Source: Ichthyophthirius multifiliis
Lineage: Eukaryota > Ciliophora > Oligohymenophorea > Hymenostomatida
Assembly: GCF_000220395.1 (NCBI RefSeq)
Contig: NW_004086272.1
Location: 1-20,034, forward strand
DNA: 20,034 nucleotides
Direction: 5' to 3'
This document shows positions 1-8,388 of this stretch, piece after piece (the stretch's first letter is position 1; each line of letters starts with the position of its first letter). The notes beneath the pieces are model-generated. The model was not told the DNA's origin, did not search any database, and saw nothing but the letters and a program-made list of their open reading frames with translations. The position numbers and the translations under genes were made by a program.

Positions 1-62
1 AATATAAATAAATTTTATTCTAAAAATCAAATATTATATATAATAAAATAAAAAAATTAAAA

Positions 63-628
63 ATGATAAAAAACAATAAATATTTTAATATTATGTAAAT
101 TAATAGTTATTTACCTTAAATTTAGATATTAAAGAAAAAATAAAAGATTACTATGAATAAATGTACTATAATTACCAAAAAAATCGAAAAATCAAACCAT
201 GGCTAACTTGTTATTCAAATAAGTTATGAGCCTATGCCTATAAAAATAACTAAAGGTTACACCATATTAAATTATGTTTGTAAAAGAATATTTGTATAAT
301 AAGAAAACTACTTGATAATTTTATAGAAACATCTAATGTATATTTCTAAATACTTTTAAAAGTATATCAATCAACAGTAAAAAAAATTTCCTTTTATTAT
401 TCAAGGGAGATTTACAAACAACTAATTAAAAAAATTTATATGTACTATGTTATTAAGGAAGTGCTATGTATATTTAGATATTTCTTAATACTAGAATCAA
501 CTTTTAAACTAATCAATAAATAAATAAAATTATAGAGATATATAAATGTTCTTTAAACTTACAAAAAGTAGTAGAAGTGTATTAAAAATATTATAGTTGT
601 AATTCAGAAGAAGTATTATAACTTAAAA
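63..628 (+). pseudogene. Decayed 5' relic of a leishmanolysin-like (M8) gene
   Basis: This stretch aligns with the first exon of the intact copies at 14208 and 19155. An ATG at 63 opens a frame that includes a recognisable KSNHGQ (copy C has NSNHDQ) and PMPIKIT (copies have PQPIRIT). About one base is then missing near 320, after which another frame reads ETSNVYFQILLKVY against the family's METSKLYFKRLLKVY. Downstream, 540-628 still matches the end of exon 1 (family segment SKNVVEVTRKYYNC...AEGM), but the segment with the HExxHxxG zinc site is deleted or unrecognisable. With at least one frameshift, an internal deletion and a lost catalytic core, it cannot encode a protease. It has the same orientation as copies A, B and C, so it is most simply an old member of the same array. 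No exon 2 is recognisable after it. Confidence 0.75.
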
Positions 629-1315
629 TATATAATTTATAAATAAAAAAAAATTTAATTTTGTAAATTATAAAAATTATATTTTATTGATTTCTTTAAA
701 TATGCTGCAAAAAAAACACAAAGTTATCAAAAAAAGCAAAAATTAATTTTAAAAGAAAATAGAAAAATAAAAAAATATAAAGATAAATATAATTTATTTA
801 TAATCTTTTATATTTTATTTATTAAAATAAAATAAAAAGATAAAAAAAATAAAAATATATATAATATTAATATTTAAAATAAATATATATATATATATAT
901 CTATATATATATATATATATATATATTAATATATATATATTTATATTTAAATATTTATTTATAATATATATTTTTTTAATATATATTTTTTAATTTTTTT
1001 ATACTATATTTTTTTAATTTTTTTTTTATTTTATATAATAATAATAAAAACATATTATTAAAAAGTTCATAAAAAATTAATATATTTTAAAATTGATTGG
1101 TTTATGCATTATTTTTCTTGTATATATTATCCATATTCGAAACTTACTTATAATTTTGTTTGTCATATATTTTTTTATATTATTATTTATATAATTATAT
1201 TAGGAAATTGCTATTTAAATTAAAAAAACAAAATTAATATATGTTTATATTTTAATTTTAATAAATAAGTTTCGAATTATCCATATTACGAAATAATATA
1301 ATAAACAGATATAGC
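629..1315. other. AT-rich spacer with a TA microsatellite
   Basis: No gene is recognised here. The stretch is nearly pure A and T, with homopolymer runs and an alternating TA tract at about 883-926 interrupted by a single C at 901. Around 1127-1153 and 1264-1293 there are slightly more GC-rich words that repeat each other, annotated separately. Confidence 0.6.
1127..1293. repeat. Short paired repeat, both direct and inverted
   Basis: The word ATTATCCATATTCGAAA (from 1127) recurs with one inserted A from 1276. In addition, the 12-mer ATTCGAAACTTA at 1135-1146 is exactly the reverse complement of 1266-1277. The arms therefore match both directly and as an inverted repeat about 120 nt apart. 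They stand out from the A/T background and lie just beyond the TGA of the possible minus-strand exon. The role is unknown: this could be a 3' UTR hairpin, a small mobile-element remnant, or chance. Confidence 0.4.
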
Positions 1316-1651
1316 TCATCTTTTTTTATTAAATTAGATATTTATTTTATCTTCGGCAGCTGGAATAATATCATACACATCATAAAAATACATAAATAAA
1401 TCTTATTCAATTTTTTCAGAAATATTTTAAGCTTTAAATTAAATCTTTTTCAGTTAAGTGTATTTTTTCTATAGAATTTTTTTATATTTATATATCCTTT
1501 TTTTTTTTACATTTTCCTTTTTTTTTATTTTCTATAAAATATTTTTTTCCCGCTTCAACAAAGATTTTTCTATATTTTTTTTTTAAATTATATATTCAAT
1601 TTTCTCAGTCAATAATTTGATATATTTTTTATTATAATAAATTATTTCGAA
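1316..1651 (-). CDS. Possible 3' exon of an unrecognised minus-strand gene
   Basis: With TAA/TAG as Gln, the minus strand is open from the TGA at 1654-1652 to a TGA at 1318-1316. The downstream end reads MYFYDVYDIIPAAEDKINI followed by a basic tail, and this part (about 1350-1380) is markedly more GC-rich than its surroundings, as coding DNA is here. The upstream part is a low-complexity Lys/Glu/Ile-rich stretch that could be a charged helical linker. No start codon or upstream exon is identified; the upstream boundary is only the limit of the open frame, and an acceptor AG near 1605 is possible. I do not recognise the protein. In DNA this AT-rich, with a single stop codon, open frames of this length arise often by chance, so support rests on composition alone. 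Confidence 0.35.
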
Positions 1652-1654
1652 TCA

Positions 1655-2676
1655 AAATCTATTACAAACAATAATAAAATATTTAATTTTTTAACTATAA
1701 AATTAATATTTTCAGTAAATATTAATTATAAATAATTAAAATTTTTTTCAGTAAAAATATATAAAAAAAAATCTTTTAAATTATTTAATTAAATTAATTT
1801 TTTATTGTAAAAATTATTATATATTATTTATATAAATTTTAATAGTCTTAATATAAATTAAATAATTTTTAAATATTTTTAATTTCAATATATCATTTAA
1901 ATATTATTTTTTATATAAAAATTTTAATTAATATAATTTCATTAATCTTTTAAATTCTGTTAAAATTTTAAATATTATATATAAATAAAAGTCATTTATG
2001 ATTATTTTAATAGATTAATATTATTTTCGAAAATAAAAAATATATAAAAAAGATAAGTAATATAATTAAAGTTAAACACAATATCAAATAAAACAAAAAT
2101 TAAATTGAATACTAAGATTAATATTTTTGATGGTAACTACTAAGAGACTAAAATTAATTATAAAATATTTATTTAAATAATAAAATAAAATAAAATTATA
2201 AAAATTATCTCTTATAAATTATTTTATGTTTCAATGCATATAAATAAATAAAAAATTAAATGAAAATTATCAACTTTTAAATTAACTTTTCAATAAATAA
2301 AAATAAATATTCCGAAATAAAATAATAAATAGACAAAAATATAATTTATAAAATATAAAAAAAGTATATAAAAGATAAAAAAAAGTAATAAATATTTATT
2401 TTTATAATATATTAATTATATTATTAATAATTAATTAATTTCTATACATTTATAATCATATAATTTATTAAAATCTAAATAAATTATATAATAAATTAAT
2501 ATATATTTTAATATATTATTCATTTATATATACAAAAAAAATTAATTATATATATATATTTTTTTAAATAAATAATAATGATTTTAAATAAATTTTATTT
2601 AATATTAAATATAATTAATAATTAAATTATATTTTTTATTATTTATAACCATACAATTTTTTTTTTTATATTTATT
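1655..2676. other. Gene-free AT-rich spacer upstream of copy A
   Basis: I see no supported gene, RNA or mobile element. The content is A/T homopolymers, short TA runs and AATTA-like words. Confidence 0.5.
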
Positions 2677-2861
2677 ATAAATCTTAATTTATCAAAAAAA
2701 AAGCATCTAATGAATTAAAATAAAAAAATTCCCCAATAAAGATAAATATCTTTAAAAATATTTTCATATATATTATGAAATTATAGAAAATAAATATAAT
2801 ATAAATACAAATTATATTATGAGTAATTATTATAATAATTAATCTTAAAAATAAAATAAAA
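2677..2861 (+). promoter_or_regulatory. Conserved 5' flank of copy A
   Basis: The word ATAAATCTTAATTTAT at 2677-2692, followed by an A-run and a CATCTAATGAA-like segment, is shared with the flank of copy B (14016-14031 and onward). It sits 185 bases before the ATG in copy A and 192 before the ATG in copy B. The duplicated unit therefore included upstream DNA, perhaps the promoter. No defined ciliate promoter motif is visible and function is inferred from conservation only. Confidence 0.35.
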
Positions 2862-3528
2862 ATGCTTAGAATACTGATTTTAATAAGTATCTTAATATTT
2901 GGTAAATTTATCCATTCTCACAATAAATATAGTCATGATAGTAAAGAAATGCAAGATTAATATGAGAAAATTCACGAAACTTAGAAAAAAATGGAAAAAT
3001 CAAACTATGACTAACGTATTCTTTAAACAGATACCGAATCTAAACCTATAAGAATAACTATGGATTACTCCATGTTGAATAATTAAGATGTAACCGAATA
3101 ATAAAGAAGCTACTTAATAAATCTTATGGAAATATCCTAACTTTATTTCTAAAAACTACTGAAAGTATAACCTTTAAAAGAAAATAATGTTTTTCCTTCG
3201 ATGTATAATGGTAAATGTATTAAATATGACGTTCCTTCCTAACATTTTTCAGTCGGAATTCCTAATTCTGATTTACATATATATGTCATTTATTAAAATT
3301 AACCAAATGATTAATAAACTGTAATTGCTAATTATTGTGCTCTTGCTTAATAAGGAATCATTAGACCTATTTTCGGATACATTAGTTATAACTTATCAAA
3401 TATAAGTGGAGAAACAACAGATTTCTAGAAAAATTTGAAAGAAACTTATCGTGAAATTTTAAATATACTTGGTGTCTCAAAACTCGGTATGTACAATTGG
3501 ATAGATCCTTAAACTAGAGAAAAATATG

Positions 3529-3638
3529 GTAAAGAAAACCTTTCTAAAATTTTAAGGAAAAAAAAAATCGAAAAGGAAAAATAACAAGAACAAGAGCAAG
3601 TACAAGAACAAGAAAAAAAAAAAAAGAAGAAACAATAG
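3529..3638 (+). other. Possible frame-restoring intron in copy A
   Basis: A donor GTAAAG at 3529 and an acceptor AATAG ending at 3638 would remove 110 nt, including the CAAGAA/poly-A insertion. The exons would join in the family frame at EILTSKN. The fit is exact in phase, but the segment is purine-rich and longer than the verified-looking introns nearby, so chance is quite possible. Confidence 0.25.
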
Positions 3639-3724
3639 AAATTTTAACTTCCAAAAACATAGTAGAATTTACAAGAAAATATTATAATTGTGCTACAGCT
3701 GAAGGAATGAAAATTTAAAATGAA

Positions 3725-3725
3725 G

Positions 3726-3795
<70 letters not shown>

Positions 3796-3830
3796 ATATA
3801 TATTTATTAAAAAAATATTATATAAATTAG
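3725..3830 (+). other. Copy A intron, expanded by a TA microsatellite
   Basis: This intron is phase 0, starts GTAATATATA and ends AAATTAG. It occupies the same place as the 48-nt intron of copy B and the ~47-nt intron of copy C, between AEGM..NE and the SHWE-equivalent. A TA tract of about 55 nt (3728-3782) explains its 106-nt length. Confidence 0.7.
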
Positions 3831-5444
3831 TAATTTTAAAAACAATTCGATTTTCGTTGGGACTTAAGTATTCTTTATAATGAAATTATGAATAAAAATA
3901 AAGTATAGACTGACAGTGTTTTTTCTATATTTACAATTGCTGCTTTGAAAGACACAGGCTTTTATGCTGAAGTAAATGAGAATATGGCTGAGAAAATATT
4001 CTGGGGTAAAGGAAAAGGTTGCGATTTCTTAGAAAACACTTGCTAAAGTAAAATTTAATACGATGAATATCCTCAATTAGTTGATAAAGAGTAATGTTCA
4101 TTTGATTATGAAAGAATTGGTATTCCTATATTCTAAGAAATAAACAAATGTAATATTGTATTAGGCTTTTATAATGATAGATTGTGCACAAATCCGAATA
4201 TTGTAAGTGATTAAGATGTAAGAGAAAAAGAATAGGATAAATTATCTAATTATTCAACTCAAAGTAAATGCTTCAAATCTACAGCTACAAAGTCCTCATC
4301 TACGAATTAGTATCCAGATGTATCCAGATGCCATTAATTCTAATGTTCCTCAGATGCATCTCAAATAACTGTTATTTTCCCCGAGATTGATTTATAAGTT
4401 TTATGTGGAAAAGGGGAATAAAATATATAAAAGGATATCGATCCAAGTGGCCTAAAAGCTTAAGGTAAATTAACATGTCCTTAAGATTATGAAAGATTTT
4501 GTAATTATGCACCTATATGTCCAAATTTTTGTTCCTAAAAAGGAGTTTGTGTAAACGGTCAATGCATCTGCTAAGACGGATTTGGAGGAGTTGATTGTTC
4601 CATAGAATGCTCCGGAGTAGTCGATAATAATACTTGTTTAGAAGGATAATGTCCTTAAGGTAAATTCTTAAACCCAGATAATACTTGTAAATCAGATTGT
4701 CCTTCAGGTTCATTCGGAAAGGCTGGAATATGTAAACCATGTAATAGAAATTGTTCTAGATGTAAAGGACCATCAGCTAATGAGTGCACTTAATGCTAAT
4801 TTATGACATTATTGTAAAAAAACTAGTGTGTCAATAAATGTGATGAAAAACAAGGATATTTTCCTAATTATGATTCGGGTATTTGCGAATATCTTATGTC
4901 AAATATTTGTGAAGGAAATTGCTAAATTTGTTAAAAAAGTAATTAAAATATGTGCATTATTTGCAAAAGAGGCTTTTATTATAATGACGATAATAAGTAG
5001 TGCTTAAGTGAATGTCCTAATGGATTTTTCGAAAACTAAAAAACTTAGAATTGTGAGAAGCTTTCATAAGGATGTATTTAATAAAACAATCCTAATACAT
5101 GTTCTCAATGCGATACTACTAATGGATTTAGAATGACTTTAGATAAGAAATGCACTTTATGTTAGTCACCTTGCTCCTAATGTGATCCTAATAATTTATC
5201 TTTATGTTTCGCTTGTGATGATGATGGTTATTATTTTGATAATGAAAATAAAACATGTAAAGAAAATTCTTCAGGAGAATCTGAAATAAAATGCCCTGAT
5301 GGATGTAAGAAATGTTCTTAATCTGGAGAATGCTTGTCTTCTAGATTTTTACTTTAGGCTTAAGCTGATAATTAATAAACAAATAGTTACTAAGGACTCG
5401 TTATTTTTATTGTTAATTATGTTTTTTTTGGATTATTATTGTGA

Positions 5445-6490
5445 TAATTTTGAAAAAAAGCAAGAAAAAGTATATTTTAGTATATATATATTTAATTATA
5501 CAATAGAATATTTTTATTTTTTTAAAAAAAACCATATATTACCTTTATATATCATTTAATATTTATTTTTACAAAATATTGATTTTTAATTTTTTATAAA
5601 TTGAATTTAATAATAAATATAAGTTGAGATTATTATTCTATTTAAAACTAAATATTTTATAATAAAAATATGAATTGTAAATTAAAATTATAGAATTTTT
5701 AAATAAAATTTATATCAAGAAAATTTAATATAAACTATAATTTTTTTTTATATAAAAATATATTATCAAATTAATAATAAATATATAATTTTTTTTAAAT
5801 TATAAAAATTTATTATTTAATTTTTTTTTTTTAAATATATTTTTATTTAATTTATTATTTTATATTTTTAATATATGTTTATTTATATAATATTAAATCT
5901 AGATTTATTCTATTTATTAATTTTTCTTTTATTATAATTAGAAATCAAATATTTATTGACTTTTTTGAATTTTGAATTTTTAGATTTTATTTTACAAAGT
6001 TTTTTTTTTAATTTTTTAAATAAAAATTTAACTTAAAAAAATTTCGAACTTATTATTATTAATTTAAAAGAAAAAATTTATTATTTTAATTTTTTTTTAT
6101 TTTTATCATTAAAAAAAATTCAATTAATTTATTCTATATTTTAATATCTTTATAATTTATTCATATTTTACTTTTTCTAAAACAATTTAAAGTAATTATT
6201 TATTTTATCTATTTTACTAAAAATTATATTTTAATATTTTTTATAATTATTTTCCAAAAAAAATATATATATTTAAAACATTTTTACTTTTTTGTTGAAT
6301 TTAATAATTTTAATACTTAAAATCTAATTTTATAATATAATTTGTAATTTGTTTTGTGGTATATAGAATTTTTTATTTCTTATTTTCTAATTAACTTTTG
6401 TTGTTATATTTATTTTCATTTATATTAATTTTATTAATTTTTAAATGAATTAGAATATTATTAAAGGAAAAATTAGTATTATAATAGATA
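5445..6490. other. Gene-free AT-rich spacer downstream of copy A
   Basis: This holds the presumed 3' UTR of copy A, then A/T homopolymers only. No homology to the protease family or to another gene is recognised. Confidence 0.5.
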
Positions 6491-6497
6491 TTCCACA

Positions 6498-6790
6498 TGT
6501 GATACAAATGGAATGTGTATAATATGTTAGCTGAATCATTATTAAGATCATATTTATATTAAAAGTTAAAAATATAAAATATATTTTAAATACATTAGTC
6601 AATCCCTATAATATGATTCAATTTAATACACTTAATAGATATTTTTAAGATGAGTCTTTAAAATAATGCAAAATAATCTCTACTTATAAATTTTTAGGCT
6701 TAAGGCAATAATTAATAATAAAATAGTTATTTAGGAATTTTGGTAAATTATATATTTAATTTTTTGTTGTTGCTTTTATCTATCTATTTT
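6498..6790 (+). pseudogene. Relic of the C-terminal cysteine-rich tail of a leishmanolysin-like gene
   Basis: From 6498 one frame reads CDTNGMCIICQLNHYQDHIY, which aligns with CNYNGMCFKCLDSFYQDYIY near the end of copy B, and continues with degraded matches (KYKIYFKYI against KYKVCFECI). Several cysteine positions have changed (C to Y or S). After a TGA and a frame change, 6690-6760 matches the family tail (RFLxQAQ...NSYxG) followed by a hydrophobic run from the GGA at 6734. It is an isolated 3' fragment with no catalytic domain beside it, in the same orientation as the other copies. Confidence 0.7.
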
Positions 6791-6984
6791 TTTATTTTTT
6801 TTTAATTTAACATATCTGAAATTAAAAATATATAAGTTCTTTCTTTATTTTATTTAGATTTGAGGCTTTTATAAAATTATAGTATTAAATTAATTATTAT
6901 TTAAAGTATTTTATTAAAAAATAAATTTTATTGACTAATTTTAATATTTATTATATTAGTGGAATATTATAGAATATTATAATT

Positions 6985-7110
6985 AATTATATTTTATACG
7001 TTGGTAAAACACATGTAAACCTAAAGCAAACATTTATTCATTTATCTGGATCGTTTTTGTGTTTTTCTTAAAATGCATTTTAGCTAAATATTCTTATTTA
7101 TATTATAAAT
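6985..7110 (+). pseudogene. Possible further cysteine-rich relic
   Basis: A slightly GC-richer island reads NTCKP...KCILAKYSYLYY in one frame, resembling the NTCK and CxxC..GxY spacing of the furin-like repeats, with most cysteines missing. The match is weak. If real it may belong with the fragment at 7275-7480. Confidence 0.3.
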
Positions 7111-7274
7111 TATAATATTTTCTTTTTATTTATTATTTTATATAAGTATATTTATAAATTCAAATTATTTATTAAAATTTATGTATAAATAATAATTACC
7201 AATATATTTTAATTAAAAGATTAAATATATTTATAATACATCATTATTAATTTTTACAATATTTTTATTATTAT

Positions 7275-7480
7275 TATCAAGCTAATCTATATAAATTATA
7301 TGTTATCTGCTGTATTAAATTCATTAATTGTAAAAGATTTAGTAAAATTATCTGTACTAAATGTCATACTGGTTATTTATATTATGATTTAGCGAAATAA
7401 CGTTAATAAATTATCGATAATGAATACCCTATAGGATATAAAGTATTTTCAGTATCTGGTAAATATTTAAATAGTTATTA
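7275..7480 (+). pseudogene. Relic of furin-like repeats with decayed cysteines
   Basis: The frame through 7321 reads CIKFINCKRFSKIICTKCHT then GYLYYDLAKQ and, after a spacer, EYPIGYKVFSVSGKYLNSYQ, closing at TGA (7481-7483). It aligns with the copy B segment KYLNCQSCDYYQCNKCMDGY through CSEGCKQCSQSGECLYC. Five or more cysteine codons have become Tyr, Phe, Ser or Arg codons, mostly by single G-to-A or G-to-T changes. That is the pattern expected of unconstrained decay under AT mutation pressure. It represents a more N-terminal part of the repeat array than the fragment at 6498, so the two are not one collinear relic. Confidence 0.65.
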
Positions 7481-7483
7481 ATG

Positions 7484-8388
7484 AATCTTTAAATTTTTGT
7501 TTGTTTGTTTGCCTAATCTACTGATTGTTTACAAAAATAGCAAATTAAAAGATTATTATTATATTATTATGTTTATATATAATATATTTTTTTTATTATA
7601 GCTTTTATATAAATTTAATTAATTAATATTTATTTTTTACTAATTTATATGTATTTATTAGTTTTTAATTATTAGTTTTTTAAATATAAATTTCAATATA
7701 AAGAGATATTTTAATATAATTATAATTTTTTTAATAATAAATTAATAAATATTTTATTTATTTATAAATCATAATAAATATTAAATCAAAAATATATATT
7801 TTGAAAATTATTAATACAAATTCATTTAATATTTTTAATTATTAAAATTTATATATATGTGTCTAATTTTTTTTTAATTCTTTTATTTTTAGATAAATAT
7901 TATAAATAGTTTTTTATCTTTATTTTAAATAAACTTTAATGTTATTTATAATATTTTAATTATTTGTTAAATTTAAAAAAATATATTACTCAAAATATTT
8001 TATAAAATACTTTTAGGCTTTTTTTTATGGTAAATAGATTGCTTTATTCTTATTTTTTAATCGAATTTTACTATTTATAAATTTTATTTATTTAAAAGCA
8101 AGTTACAATATGATAGCCTTAAAAATTGCTATTATTTTAAAGGCCAAAATTTCCAATATTTTTATATATATTATAAAAACTATTTTTTTATTTTATAAAT
8201 ATTTATAATTAAAATTTTATAAAATATATTTAACAAGTTTATAAATTATATTATTATTTAAATTAAAACAATAAATTATTTTAAAAATAAAACTATATTC
8301 ACAAAAAAATAAGAATTAATTAAAATAAAATAAAAATTTTATATATAAATATTTTTATTTTATTTATAAAACAAACAAACAAAATGAT
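7484..8388. other. AT-rich spacer between the relics and the helicase 3' end
   Basis: No gene is recognised. A small GC-richer island at about 8100-8160 has no match I can name. The helicase 3' UTR must lie in the upper part, next to an AAAC-type tract at 8370-8384. Confidence 0.45.

Larger units (their letters stand above)
2862..5444 (+). pseudogene. Leishmanolysin-like M8 gene, copy A: zinc site lost, frame disrupted
   Basis: Two long parts are clearly homologous to copy B: exon 1 (2862-3724) and exon 2 (3831-5444, fully open, 538 codons including TGA). The start has a hydrophobic signal peptide, then SHDSKEMQ and the M8 core. The zinc signature HExxHxxGF of copies B and C is here RE-IL-N-ILGV (codons from 3450: CAT to CGT and CAT to AAT), and the third ligand in S-H-W-E is CGT at 3855-3857. 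All three zinc histidines are therefore gone, along with both cysteines near the putative cysteine switch (N21 and Y23). Between about 3540 and 3640 a Lys/Glu/Gln-rich run (CAAGAA repeats and a 13-A tract) replaces family sequence, and the frame shifts so that exon 1 hits TGA at 3708. Exon 2 keeps its cysteines, an EGF-like segment, fewer furin-like repeats than copy B, and a hydrophobic tail. It is either a recent pseudogene or, if 3529-3638 is spliced out, a 788-residue pseudoenzyme. Confidence 0.7.

Noticed and set aside
1640..1665. TTCGAATC-like word resembling a tRNA T-loop
   Set aside because: No GC-richer stems, acceptor or anticodon arm can be folded around it.
3728..3782. Long TA tract considered as a mobile-element or replication signal
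   Set aside because: It lies wholly inside the conserved intron of copy A and is simply a microsatellite.
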